A stretch of DNA of 64,000 nucleotides from assembly GCA_008729055.1 (NCBI GenBank), contig SDUX01000007.1, positions 4,757,409 to 4,821,408 on the forward strand. Direction: 5' to 3'. The position numbers and the translations under genes are program-made. The notes under the pieces are model-generated. The model did not search any database, was not told the DNA's origin, and saw only the letters and a list, made by a program, of their open reading frames with translations. Shown here piece after piece: positions 22,014 through 33,185 of the stretch. Source of the DNA: Pyropia haitanensis (taxonomy: Eukaryota > Rhodophyta > Bangiophyceae > Bangiales > Bangiaceae). The first letter of the stretch is position 1. Every line of letters starts with the position of its first letter.

Positions 22014-22060
22014 GCCCGCCCGCCCGCCCGCCCGCCCGCCCGCCCGCCCGCCCGCCCGCC
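22014..22060. repeat. (CCCG)n tetranucleotide microsatellite
   Basis: About eleven to twelve uninterrupted CCCG/GCCC units, all G+C. Likely prone to length change and to sequencing error. Confidence 0.9.
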
Positions 22061-22815
22061 GGCTCGCCTGCGGCCTCGCCCGGCGCCCGCCCTGACCCCA
22101 TCCCACCACCCACAGCACGCGCGGCGGCGGCCGCCACCGCCTGCACCGTCACTGCCGGCGCGCTGGCGTCCGCGGCCCGCACCGCCGGCCGCCGTTGGCG
22201 GGACGGCGCCCCATCCCGCATCGTCCCGTCGGTCCGACCGCGACGCCGACAGTGGGCAACGACACAGAGCGGCTCGCCCGCCGCGGCGGGTCGGTCCCGC
22301 CGGCCGGCGGCGTGAGCGCCGGCCGGCGTGCACCAGAGCGGACGCGGCGGCGGCCGCCGCGCCGCGCAGCGCGCCGCGCCCACCCGCGCCGCCGTGCCAC
22401 CGCCCGCGCCGCCGCCGGTGTGGTCTGCGCCACGGCCGCTGCCGCTGCGGCTGCCGCTGCCGCTGCCGCTGCTGCTGCCGCTGCCACCTCCTGCCCCCGC
22501 CCGCCGTCCCTGTCCCCGCCGCCGCCGCCACAGACTACCGCCGCCGCCGCTGTTGCCATCCCCTCCCGGCAGTGGCCGCCACTTGCCCCCTCTCTCCCCC
22601 CCCCCGCCGTCGCCGCCGTCCGGCGCACGCACTACTGCCGGGAGAGATGGCACTCACGCGCAGGGGCCGCCAGGGGACGGCGTCCCCCTCCACCCCCCCC
22701 CCTCCACCCTCCCCCCCCCCCCCCCCCCTCCGCCACCGACGAGGCGGCCGTCAGCCGCGGCACACCCACGCCCACGCCCACCACGCCGCCGCCGACCCCT
22801 CCCCCCCCTTCAGCC

Positions 22816-23004
22816 ATGCGGTGTGGGCGGTGCGGGGAGGCGGCCCCCCCCCTGGAGGCTGTCGACTGGGGCCTGTCGGGCGCCCCCGCGCTCGTCGTGT
22901 CGTTTGTGCTGAGCTTGTTTGGCGGTGGGGGCGTCTTTGTCGCGACGACGCTCTCGTGCCGGGGGTGTGGGGCGGTCCTCGGCAGGGGGCTGCAGCCGGT
23001 GTGA
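22816..23004 (+). CDS. Small CxxC...CxxC protein with a hydrophobic centre
   Basis: 62 residues, not recognised. It begins MRCGRCGEAAPP and ends LSCRGCGAVLGRG, so one CxxC knuckle sits at each end, as in a zinc ribbon. Between them lies LVVSFVLSLFGGGGVFVATT, a stretch hydrophobic enough to cross or dip into a membrane. The frame is open upstream through Pro/Thr-rich low complexity, so it could be the last exon of a larger protein. The start was chosen at the first Met next to the conserved-looking Cys pair. Codon use is like the real genes here. No function is proposed. Confidence 0.4.
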   Translation: MRCGRCGEAAPPLEAVDWGLSGAPALVVSFVLSLFGGGGVFVATTLSCRGCGAVLGRGLQPV

Positions 23005-25056
23005 GGGGGTGGGGGGGGGGGGGAGGGGGTGTGCGGGGAGGCGTGGGTGCGGCGCCGCAGGGGCTGACATGGGCGAGAGGGGGGAGGGGGGGCGGTTTGC
23101 GACGATGGCAGTCGACACGGTTTCGAGTCTTGAGGGAGTGGGGCGGAGTGGGAGGGGGGGGTGCGGGGGCGGCGGCGCAGAGTGCCGCCACCGCCCACGG
23201 CGTGCGCCCACGACGTTGGCGGCGCCGTCGGCGGCAGCGTGGCTCGACAGCCTGCGCTAGGCACGAGGGGGTAATGGCGGGTGGGGGGGGGGAAGGAGCA
23301 GCCGCCGCGTGAGTGTCACCCGCGGTGGGACGTGGGAGGCGGCAGGGATAAGGGGGGCGGCGACGACAGCGGTGGTGGCGGGACGCGGGCGCCCGCGTCG
23401 GGGATGGGCGTGGCGGTGGCGCCGGCAGAGCCGCTGCCGCCGCCGCCGCCGCCGCCGGGCGGCCCGCCTGCGGAGCTGCCCCGCGCCGCTGGGAGGGGGA
23501 CGGGCCGCCACCCCGACGCCGCCCCGGTGAGCCAGGCGGCCGGCAGCGCTGGCCGCCGCCGCCGCCGCGGGTGTGGGCGTGCGTGGCCGGCCGCGGCGAA
23601 GGTCGCCACCCCCGCTACCGGCAGCGTCGGTACCGCCGCGGCGGCCATTGGCCGCGGCGTCGTCTGCGTTGGCGCTGACGCCAATCGCCGCGGCGTGCGC
23701 ACCCGTGGCACTTGGGCGGCGCTTCCCCCTGGCCCTGGTTTGGTAGGTCAAGCCTCGATCACAGGCATGGCGGCGGTCCCTCGACGGGGCGTCCCGCGGC
23801 GGTCGGCTCGTGAGCGTCGCGGTGTGGCCGTCCGCGGCAACGTCTTCTCCATCTCTACGAGGAGGGGGTTTGCGGTGTACTCTTCTGGACGCAGCACCGT
23901 TGTTTCTGCGTCCCATCCCGTCGTAGGGAGCCAGTGCTGCCACACACACGGTCTTGGCCCGTGCGCTGCTCGTTTGGTGTGCGACGAACCGACACAAGAC
24001 GAACGAAAAGCAGACGATGGTGCCTCGGCCACCCATCCACTCTGTGGCGGGACGGCAGCGGAGGCCGGGATCGCACGGAATCTTGGTCGTTTGAGCACTG
24101 TCAGCCCACATCCTTCGCAGGCCTGATCCATCGTCCAACCGACTGGCCAATGGGCGAGTGCACTGTCGGCACGTCGCCAGGACCGCCGTTGCCGCCCCCG
24201 CCGTTGCGCCTCCACCCCGTAACGTTCCCAACCAATGGAACCGTTCCGCCTCGGGGATTCCCCACGCGGCGAGCGGCCGCGCGGGTGGGGCGGGGGGATC
24301 AAGACAGAAAAAAAAAAAAAAAAAAACACAGCGACGGGCGGCGTGTGGGGGGCGCGCGCCCCTCGCGCACGGCACCCGACGCCGCGGCGGCGCCCACCGG
24401 CCGTTCAAACACCCGCGGAGCGCGCGCGCTCTGCCGACCCCCCGCCGCCCCACCCCCCCCCACCCCCCGTCCCCTGCCACAGCCTCGCGCCGCTGCCGGC
24501 GAGAGCCCCCCCCCCACCCCATCGGCGCAAAAAACGGACACGAGAAGCGCGCCTTCCGGAGCGGGGGGGGGGGGGGGGGTCCGTGTAACGGCCACGCCGC
24601 CGCCACACCCTGGCGTGCCGCCGCGTGCGCGCGGGCCCCCCTCCCACCACACCCCCCACCGGGTGGCCCCTTCCGCTCTCTCTCTCCGCCCGCCCCCCCC
24701 CCCCCCCCACGCCGTCCCTAGCACAGAGGGGGAAGGGCCTGCTTCGTCCACATCAGACGCCCCACAAACCCCGCCCCCCCCCCTCCCCCCCCCGCCCCGA
24801 CGCCCCCCGAAGCGAGGCGCGCCCGATTTCCGCCGCGCCTTGGCGCGCGTGCCGTGACGTTGGCGTGCAGACGCCGTCGCTCCCGCCCCCCCCCCCCCCA
24901 CCCCCCCCCCCCCCCCAAACCATTCCCCCCCCCCCTCACCGTTCGAATCGCGCAACGCACGGCTCGCCGCGTGCCGTTTCACCGGCCGGTACGGACGCGG
25001 CGGCGCGACCGCCGCAGCCCCCCCCCCCCCCCCCCCGCCGCGTCGTCGGGTCGTGT

Positions 25057-25094
<38 letters not shown>

Positions 25095-25518
25095 TGCTGC
25101 TGTCGGTTGCCCCGCGCGTGGCGGTGCAGCTGGGAGGGGAGGGGGGGGGGGGGGCTGACGGTGGGCGAGTGGCCGCGCGTTCCCGCCGCCGCCGTGCCGC
25201 CTGCGGCTGGCCGTGTCGGGCTTGTCCACCCGGGGGTCGGCACACCCGCGCGCGCGCGACCGCCGCGGCCCGGTGGTGGTGGTGGTGGTCGGACCGATTC
25301 CTCCTTGGCCGCAGCCGCACCCCCTGCTGTACCCCCGACCACACGCACTTGTTGCCCGAAACGGTCCTCTCGCTCTTCCCCCCCCCCCCCCCCGCCCGTT
25401 GCCCCTCTTTTTTTTTTTTGTCGCCCTTGGGGTTGCCCCCTCGTCCCTGTTCCCCGTCCCCCTCCTCCCCCTCCGCTGCTTTTGGGCTTCCCTCCCCGCC
25501 CGGCACCGCCACGCCACG
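23005..25518. other. Intergenic region with poly-A tract and C-runs
   Basis: No gene is supported. 23690-24240 is less GC-rich and has open frames on both strands with normal-looking composition, but none shows a domain or splice pattern. An A-run lies at 24307-24326. 24430-25060 is dominated by C-runs of 10-16, including 24880-24935. A poly-T run lies near 25409, shortly before the peroxiredoxin gene. Confidence 0.45.
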
Positions 25519-26570
25519 ATGAACACGCGGTCGCGTACGCGGTCGGGTGGCGCCCCCCCCCCCCCCCCATCGCCATCAAGAAGAAGACGTCGGCCGGCGC
25601 GGCGTCGCGGTCGGCCAAGGCCAAGGCCGCGGCGGCGGACAAGGCGGCGGCGGCGGCGGACAAGGCGGCGGCCGCCGCCGGCCCGGCCGCCGCGTCGGCG
25701 GCGGCGGCGCCAGCGGCGGCGGCGCCAGCGGACAAGGCCAAGGCGGGCGCCGCGGCGGCGGCCGAGCCGCCGCCGCCGCCGGCGGCGGCCAAGGGCGGCG
25801 CCGCGGCGGCGGCGGCGGCCGCCTCGCACGCGGCGGCGGCCAAGGGCGGCGCCGCGGCGGCGGCGGCGGCCGCCTCGGACGCGGCGGCGAAAAAAGCCGA
25901 CGCGGCGGCGGCCAAAAAGGCGGACGCGGCGGCGAAAAAAGCCGACGCGGCGGCGGCCAAAAAGGCGGACGCGGCGGCGAAAAAGGCCGACGCGGCGGCG
26001 GCGAAAAAGGCGGAGAAGAAGGCGCCCGCGGCGGCGGCGGCGGCGGCGGCGGCGGCAGCGGAGAATGGGGCGGGCGCGTCGGCGGCGGCGGGGCCGGCCA
26101 AGAAGGTGGGCCTCGCCGTCGGCGACGACTTTCCCGCCATGAAGCTCCTCGCCGACGATGGCAAGGAGGTGGACCTGGCCGCGGTGCTCCGTGAGCGGGG
26201 CCTCGTGCTGTTTATGTACCCCAAGGCCAACACGCCCGGGTGCACCAAGCAGGCGTGCGGCTTTCGGGAGAGCGCCGCCGACCTCGCCGCCGCCGGCTTT
26301 GCCGTCTATGGCCTGTCGGCGGACACGCCCGCCGCGCAAACGTCGTGGAAAGCCAAGCACAGCCTGCCCTACCCGCTGCTGTGCGACCGGGAGCTGGCGC
26401 TGGTCAAGGCGGTCGGCGCGTTCAAGCCGCCCAAGAACATCAAGCGGACGCACGTGGTCGTTGGCAAGGGCGGCAAGGTCCTCGACGTGCGCGTGCAGGT
26501 CGGGCCGGAGGACAGCTTCAAGGCGGCGCTCAAGTTTGTGCAGGGCCTCGCCAAGGCCAAGGGCGAGTAG
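25519..26570 (+). CDS. Dot5/PrxQ-type (BCP family) peroxiredoxin with histone-H1-like N-terminal tail
   Basis: Thiol peroxidase that reduces hydrogen peroxide and alkyl peroxides. The catalytic segment is YPKANTPGCTKQACGFRE, with peroxidatic Cys in PGCT and the resolving Cys five residues later, as in PrxQ/BCP. GLSADTP and LPYPLLCDRE also fit, and the CxxxxC block closely resembles yeast nuclear Dot5. About 180 residues precede the enzyme. The start MNTRSRTRSGG is basic and IAIKKKTSAG follows, then Ala/Lys blocks with an AAAKKAD repeat (about 25880-26010), like a histone H1 tail; nuclear or chromatin location is inferred. The ATG at 25519 is one base out of frame with the enzyme across a C16 run (25553-25568). 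One extra C joins them, so a homopolymer miscount is likely. Confidence 0.85.
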
Positions 26571-27700
26571 GGGCGCCCGCCGCGGCTCGCGCCCCGCATG
26601 CTTGGTGGTGTGTGTCTTTTTTTTTTTTTTTTTTTTTTTTCTGGGCGACTGAAGGACCGCCGCCCGCGTCGTGGTGGTGCGCCCACCGTCGTGGGGTGGG
26701 GTGCGGCGTGTACCCCCTGCAGCTGGGTGTGGTTGTGCACGGTGTGGTGGCGGCGGCTCCTTGTGCCTCGTCACGGGGGTGTGCCCGCGGCTTGCGCTGC
26801 GGCTGGCGCAGGGGGGTGGCCTCGGGGCGGCCAGCCGCCGACGGTGGCTGGGTGTGGGTGGCGGTGGGGTCCGTGGCGAGCGCGTGTGGTCCGCTGGGGG
26901 TGGCCGGCGGGCGTGCGGTGCGGGCGCCGCCCGCGCCTGTGTAAATGCGTGGTTGGGGGGGCGGGCGGGGCCAAGCGAAAAAAGTGCATGTTGTCCGCGG
27001 AGCGGTGCGCCGCTCTGATGTGCTGTGTGTGGGTGCTCATCGTGGCGGCGCCGTGCCTCCAGGGACGACGACCTGCGCAGTGCTTGTGCGCTGCTGCTGT
27101 TTGCGGGACGTGGCTTCCTGTACGGCCGCGGCTGTCGGTTGGGGATCCATTGGGGGCCTCGTACGTCTGTCCCACACGCGACGAGGCGTGCGTTGTTCTC
27201 CGCCTCTGACGCTGGCCCTGCGCGGCCACTCTTCCCGGAGCGGCCGCTTGTGGGGCGGCCAAGTAACCGCACTGACGCTGGCGCGTAGCTCCCACCGCCC
27301 GTGACTGGGACAGTACCTCTGTCATGGTCATGGCGCGCGCTCTCGTGCCCCAGCCGCCGACGTGTACTGGACGGGCCGGCGCCCCCGCCCAGACCATCAT
27401 CCCCAAAGACGTCTAGGATAGGACTCCCGTCGGCCGCGGTCGCGGCGGGGACCACCTCTGGGAAGGCCGCGGCGGCCGACGGCGGCCGCCGGCAGGCCGG
27501 GCCGTCGTCCCCCCCCCAAACCCGTCCGAAACCCGCCCGCACCCGGCGTGGCCGCCGGCCGTGCACGCCGCGGCGGGGCGGCCGCCGTCATTGGCGCCGC
27601 ACCCGTCGCGGCGCGCCCGCCCAGACGGCGCCGTGCGCCCCGCACCCGCCCGCGCACGGCGCGGGCGGCCGGGTGTGGCGGTGGTGGCGGGCCGCCGCCG

Positions 27701-27731
<31 letters not shown>

Positions 27732-28670
27732 GGCGGCCGTGCGGTGGTGCGTGGCCGGCGGCCGCGGCACCCGCGTCGGGGCGATGGCGGCAACGCAGCG
27801 GCGTCGGACGGGTGGAGGGAAACCAAACGGGGGTGGGGGGGGGGGGGGGGCACGGCGGCCTGCCGCTCGCGCTGCCTCCGGTGCCGACTAGGCCCGCCGT
27901 GGTGCCGCGGCCGCCGCCCACCGATGGGGTCACGCGCGGCGCGGCGGCGGCGGCAGGCCACCGCGGGAGTGGCGGGCGGTGGCGGCACCGCCCGTGGCGG
28001 CGCGGCCGGTGCCGCGGCGGCCGCCCCACCGCGGCCGCCGCCGCCGCCGCCCGCCGCCGTCCCTGGCTGCTGTCTGGCCGCCTGGCCGCCGCCGCCGCCT
28101 GGCCGCCGCCACCGCGCGGCGGCGGCCGTCGCCGTCGGCGCCGCGCGTCGGGCCGCCGACGCGTGCGGCTGCCGCCGCGGTGTGGCGGGAGGTGAGGGGG
28201 GGGGGGGGGGGGGGGTAAGTACGGCCCGCTGCCGCTGTGGCACGCCGCGGCCACGCGTGGCGTCGGACGCTGAGGTGGCGGCGGTGGCGGTGGCGGCGGC
28301 GGTGGTGGTGGTGGCGGTGGTAGTGGTTTTTGGGGGGAGGGCGGAGGGGGGGGGGGAGGATGGCGGCGTCGCGCTGGTCGTTGTGGTGGCCGGCGGGGGG
28401 AGGCGCGGCGGGAGCGGCCGAGGGCGCGCGCCAGGTGGGTTGACGGCCGGCGGCCGTCGGGGGATGGTCCCTGGGCGGATGCCGTCGGTGCCGCCGCCGC
28501 CGCGAATGCCGGCGGTGGGGGTGGTGGCGGCGGCGGCCGCCGCGGCCGTGCGCGCCCCCGCGGGCGGGAGGGGCGGCCGCGGCCGCCGGCAACGGGCACG
28601 TCCCCGACAGGCCACGGCGCGCGCGTGTCGGGCCGACCCGACCCGTCCCGGCTGGATGGTCCGCCGGCCG

Positions 28671-28712
<42 letters not shown>

Positions 28713-29934
28713 GTCACCGCCGCCGCCACCGTGCGGGGACGTGCAGCGGCGGCCCGCCGCCCGCCCCCCGTCACCCCCCCCCCCCCCTCCACGCGTCTGG
28801 CAGGCCACCCCTCGGAACGTGGCCGCACCCCACCGCCGCGCCCGCGCCGTCGGGCGGCGGGCACGCGCGCGGGCCGCCGCGGGCGGCGGCAGCCGCCGGC
28901 GGTGGGCTCGCCGCGCCGCGCCGCGACGCCGCGAGGCGGCGGCGGACGCGCGGCGGCCAGACAAACGCCACGGGTGGGGGGACGGGGGGGGGGGGGGGGG
29001 GGGGCCGGCGGCGGCGCCGCGGGTGTGGGGGGTACCGCCGCGTGGGGGGGCGGGCGGTGGGGGGCGGCGGCGGCGCGGCGGCCGGCGGGGCCCGACGCGT
29101 GGCGGTGGCGGCGGCGGCGGCGGCGGTGGCGGCGGTGGCGGCGGTGGCGGCGGGTGGTGGCGACAACTGCCGGACGTTGACGCAGCTGCGGCGATGCCGT
29201 GGCGGCGGCGTGGCTGTACGTGCCCGCACCGCGCATCCGTGTCCTTGGCGGACCGCATCGGCGCGGGTGGGGAGCCGACGCGGCGGGCGGGAGCGCGCCG
29301 CGGGCAGCCGCGACGCGACGCGGTCCGCGAACGGGTCGGGCCGACCGCCACCTGGTCATCCGCCCGGGGGGGGGGGGGGGGTGGACCGCCAGGGTCCAGC
29401 CGAATTGGGGACCGGCTGCGCTCGGCCGACGACCGACGCGGTCCCCGCCGGTCGGGTGGGTGGGTGTACAGTACACTGTACGCGCGCAACGACCGGTGCG
29501 GTCGGCCCGCTGGGTGGGGGGGCGCGGGCCACGGCCGCCGCGGTGGCGGTGCGGTGCCCGCCCGGCGGGCGCACCGGCGGTTGGGCAGCCCCGCGCGGCG
29601 CAGCGCGCGGCCACCGACGGGGGGCCGCCCCCCCCTGCGGTGCCCCTTTCCCCACCCCGGTCGTCCCGCACGCCAACTGCGGCTGCTGGGGGCGGCAGGG
29701 GGTGGGGGGGGGGGGGGGGGGGTATCACCGTGTGCCGGCGGGGCGATGCGGAGACGGGGAGCGACGACGGCAGGTCACTCTCCCCCCCCTCCCCACCACA
29801 GCCCTCTCCTCGTGCGGTGCCGGTGGAGCATTCGCCCCCGCCATTGCCCACGCCTGACGCCACCACCCCCACCACCCGCGAGGGGCGGAGCGCAGCCATC
29901 TCTCATTGACGGACGGTAGCGGGCGGTCGCGGCC
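26571..29934. other. Long gene-poor GC-rich region
   Basis: Poly-T run of 22 at 26618-26639 just after the peroxiredoxin stop, then G-rich and later GGC-triplet-rich DNA with G-runs of about 20 at 28196-28215 and 29703-29722. A short mixed-composition stretch at 27300-27450 has an open frame on the minus strand (PEVVPAATAADGSP), unsupported by any domain. Nothing else is recognised. Confidence 0.45.
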
Positions 29935-30993
29935 ATGTCGCTCCTGCTGCTACCGGATGAGCTCCTCGGTGAGCTGTTTGTCGTCCTTGCCAACGACGAC
30001 CCCCGCGACGCGGTCGCCCTGGCCTTTACCTGCCGCCAGCTGTTTGCCGTCGCGCGCACGGACGTGTCCCGCTTCTCGGTGGGCCCCCTCTTCCCCGTCG
30101 CGCCCTTCCACCCCGACCAGCTCCCCGGCGTGCGCCGCCACGTCGCGACGACGGTGCGGCTGCTGGCCGCCGCGACGCGCGTGCGCCACGTCGCGCTGAC
30201 GATGCGGCAGCCGGCGCTCGCGGCGGTCGCCGAGCCGCCCGCCGCCCGCGACCGGCGGCGCGACGAGGCGGAGCGCCTCTTCCGGCGGCTCCTCGACGCT
30301 GTCCGCGGCTTGCCCGTCGCGTCCGTCGCGCTCGACGAGGCGGTGGTGCGGCTGCTGCGGCCGGCCACGCGGCTGTCCACGCCCGCCACCGCGGTGCGGG
30401 CGCTCGCCATCCACGACACGGTCGACCGGCAGGGCGTCGACGCCGCCGCGCAGGCGCTGCTCGACGCGTGCGGCGCCTCCCTCCGCCGCCTCACCGTCCG
30501 GCACCGCGTGGCGGCCGGCGCGGCGGGCGTCTTTGTCGGCTCTGGCGGCATTGACCTGCGCCGCTGGTTTGGCGCCGCCGCCGCGCTGCCGGCACTCGCC
30601 GACCTCACCGTCCACGCGATGCTGTACAGCTCCGTCGCGGCGCGCCTGCCGCGCACGTGCCCGGCGCTGCAGCGGTTCACGCTGTGGGGGCGCGTCGGGA
30701 CGGCCGCGCTCCTGCCGCTGGCGCTGCCGGCGTGGCCCCGCCTGGCGGCCGTCGCCATCCGCTACGCGCGCTGGCAGCCCGACAGCCGGACGGGGATCGT
30801 CCACTTTCTCCGGGGGCGGTCCCTGCCGGGCGGCCTGCGCGTCGACACGACCGGCTGGGAGCAGCCGGCGGGGTCGGGGCCCGTCGACGGCATCGGCGCC
30901 AAGGAGGTGAGGACCGCGGTGGCGGGCATGCGCGAGCGCCCGTCGCCGCTGGTGGTGGACTTGCCCAACGGCCTCCGCTACGACGTTGCATAG
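29935..30993 (+). CDS. F-box-like protein, copy 1 of a tandem pair
   Basis: 352 residues, single exon. The N-terminus LLLLPDELLGELFVVLANDD plus the following TCRQLFAVARTD has the F-box pattern (LPxELL...L...D...A...TCR.L). The F-box normally binds Skp1 in SCF ubiquitin ligases. The rest is Leu/Ala-rich with loosely repeated hydrophobic strands (VRALAIHD, LRRLTVRH, LADLTVHA, LQRFTLWG, LAAVAIRY) spaced like degenerate leucine-rich repeats, the usual substrate side. It ends VAGMRERPSPLVVDLPNG. The gene at 33186 is a full-length paralogue on the same strand. The substrate cannot be inferred. Confidence 0.65.
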   Translation: MSLLLLPDELLGELFVVLANDDPRDAVALAFTCRQLFAVARTDVSRFSVGPLFPVAPFHPDQLPGVRRHVATTVRLLAAATRVRHVALTMRQPALAAVAEPPAARDRRRDEAERLFRRLLDAVRGLPVASVALDEAVVRLLRPATRLSTPATAVRALAIHDTVDRQGVDAAAQALLDACGASLRRLTVRHRVAAGAAGVFVGSGGIDLRRWFGAAAALPALADLTVHAMLYSSVAARLPRTCPALQRFTLWGRVGTAALLPLALPAWPRLAAVAIRYARWQPDSRTGIVHFLRGRSLPGGLRVDTTGWEQPAGSGPVDGIGAKEVRTAVAGMRERPSPLVVDLPNGLRYDVA

Positions 30994-33185
30994 GGCCCTT
31001 GTCTACCAATGGCAGCGCCGCGTCCACCTCGTGCAGACAGATAGATATATCCGCAGGACGTCAGGTGGGGTCTGGACGGCCTGCATGGGCCGTCCCTTCC
31101 CACGGCTGCGCAGTGATGCGCGACTTCCACACTCGCATAGGACTCTCCTGGCTGCTCCCGGCCGTCCCCGAATCTCTGTTCCGTGTCGGCCACCAGACCG
31201 TCTCGGTATCGAGACGGTCTCCTGCGCAGTGCCCCTTGACACGGGGTGGCCTGTGCGCACACGCCGACGGCGGCACCGACGGCGTCCCATCCCGCCGCGG
31301 GCAGCGTCGCCGCCGCCCGCCCTCAGCCACAACCCCATGTATGTGGCGTGGATGGTGACCTCGGCGCCACCCGCCCCGCGCTTGCTCTCTCCAAGCATGA
31401 CGCCGCCAGCGGCTGCCACCCCGCGCCGCCACTCTATGCGCTCAGCGGCGAGGGCTGTCCCCCGCCAGCGCCGGCCACCGCCGGCAGCGCGAGGCCGTGC
31501 GGCAGCGGCGGCCGCGGCCCGCCCTCCCCCCCCACCCCCCTCCTCCTTTTGCACTCCCGCCGCGGTCCCCGTCCAAAAGCTCGCCACCCTCTCCGTCCGC
31601 CGCGACTAAATTTAAGTGGGGGGGGGGGGGGGGGGGGTAGTGCGGCAGATGGGCGAGGCTGCGGCGGGTGTCGTGGCGGCCCCACCAGGCGGCGGCGCGG
31701 GCGTGCCCCTTTTGATGGTGCCGTTCCGCGCCGCCCGCACTGCCGCGTCGGCCGATGCGGGCGGGCCGGCAGGCAGACGCCGCGCGGTGGCCGCCACTGT
31801 CTGACGGGGCTAGCCGCCGCGCCAGCCGCCACCGCCGGCGGGCTGCGCCCAAAACGGCAGCCAGTCTGGGCGGCCAGCCAGCCGGCCGGCCGGCCGGCCG
31901 CCGGCCCGCCGCCACGCCAGCGGCGCGCCACGCGTCAGCGAGCCGCCTCAGCGGGTGTGCCGGCCAACCTGCCGCGCCCAAACCTCGTGTCGACCTGCCA
32001 ATCTGCCGGCCGGCCGGCCGGCCGGCCGGCCACCGGCCCGCACGCGCGGCCGCCGGCCCACACGCGCGCACAGTGAGGGTGGCGGAGCGTCCCTGCCGGC
32101 AGCGCTTCCACAGCGCCGTCCGCCACGTTGCCGACGCTCTGTCCCCCCCCCCCCCCGGCTACGCCAAGCAGGGTGCGAAAGAAAGGAGAGGGAGGGGATG
32201 GAAGGTGGCGGGGAGGATGGCGGCTCGCCTCCCCGCCTGACGCTGAGCGGGTCCCCCACCCGGCGTGGGGATGATCTCCGCAGAAAGAAGGGATCCCGAC
32301 GGTGGCGATCGCCGCGGGGTGGCCCGTGGGTGCTACCCCGGAATGGCGGCGGTGGCGTCGGCCGGCCGCAGCCGGCTGCTAGCCGCGGCCGGCGGCGGGG
32401 GCCCGGCGGCGCGCCCGGCGCGCCGATCCAGCCCGCACGTCCCGGAGTGCCATCCCGCGGATTGACAGTCGTGCGTCGGCCGCCACTGCGGGCGATGCAA
32501 GCCGACCAAAAGGATCATCCCGGCGGGCCGCTGCCGTTTGTGGCGGCCCCCACCCCATCGATGGCCCGCCGACGACCCGACGCGCGGCGCGGCGGACCTG
32601 TGCGGGCGCCCAATCCGACGCCGCCGCCGCGCGCGCACCCCGCCCGTGCAAGGGCCGCCGCGGCCCGCCGCCGGCTGCGGGGAGGGCGCAGCCTGCCGCC
32701 CGGCCGCCCCACCCGCCCGCGTGCCGTCGCGGGTCGCCCACGCCTGCCGCGGCGGCGACGCCGGCCGAGCGCGGGGGCCGACGGCGGGCGCGGCAGCAGC
32801 GGCGGTTTCAAATGGGCGGCCGTGGGGGGCCTTGCATGGCCGCCGCCGGCGCGCTGCCGCAAGGACAAGGCGGATTTGGCCATCCGCTGCCCCCCCCCCC
32901 CCCCCCGCAATGGTTTCGCACGCCGGCCGCAGCGGCGGCGGCGGCTTGGGGGCGTGGGCGCGTAACGTCAAGGCGATGCGGTGCCTGGACGGCGCAACGG
33001 CGGGTTAGCTCCCGCCAACCCTTGGCGCCTGCAACCACCGCGCCCGTGACCGCCGCGTCTGGCGATGGGTGAGCCACCGCACCGGCAGATGCGGTCGATG
33101 CCTCGAACGGGTGACCGCTGGAGGGAAGCGCACCCCCTACCCCTCTACTACGGCCGCCCTCCTCCCACCGCCTTCATCTCTCACC
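30994..33185. other. Spacer between the two F-box paralogues
   Basis: No gene recognised. 31000-31480 is of mixed composition. A G-run lies at 31618-31637, followed by GGCC-repeat patches and Gly/Pro/Arg-coding low complexity. C-runs lie at 32143-32155 and 32890-32906. Confidence 0.45.
31882..32032. repeat. Two (GGCC)n palindromic tracts
   Basis: CCGG/GGCC units repeat at about 31882-31901 and 32007-32032. Each tract is self-complementary and could extrude a hairpin. The two patches are ~105 bp apart. Confidence 0.8.

Larger units (their letters stand above)
21049..22815. other. GC-rich low-complexity intergenic region
   Basis: No gene recognised. It holds a T/GTT tract (21458-21503), a C18 run near 21795, a (CCCG)n array and C-runs at 22700-22730. 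The very long open frames on both strands are products of >80% GC composition, with Ala/Arg/Pro/Gly only and no domain. Confidence 0.5.

Noticed and set aside
18052..22653. A 1,533-codon open frame on the minus strand opposite the ABC transporter
   Set aside because: Composition-driven: Arg/Ala/Gly/Pro only, antisense to a clear transporter, no domain. In >75% GC DNA stop codons are rare.
23281..24126. Plus-strand 281-codon frame in a less GC-rich stretch
   Set aside because: Composition is ordinary, but no domain is visible, the minus strand is equally open, and nothing fixes a start. Left as intergenic.
24935..24965. tRNA-like T-loop word GTTCGAATC
   Set aside because: No acceptor stem, D-arm or anticodon arm can be drawn around it.
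24936..27566. Long minus-strand open frame over the peroxiredoxin gene
   Set aside because: It is the antisense shadow of the Ala/Lys repeats (Arg/Leu-rich translation), with no domain.
27413..29899. Open frames of 400-830 codons on both strands
   Set aside because: Low-complexity Pro/Arg/Gly with no motif, codon pattern or splice signal; equal support on both strands.
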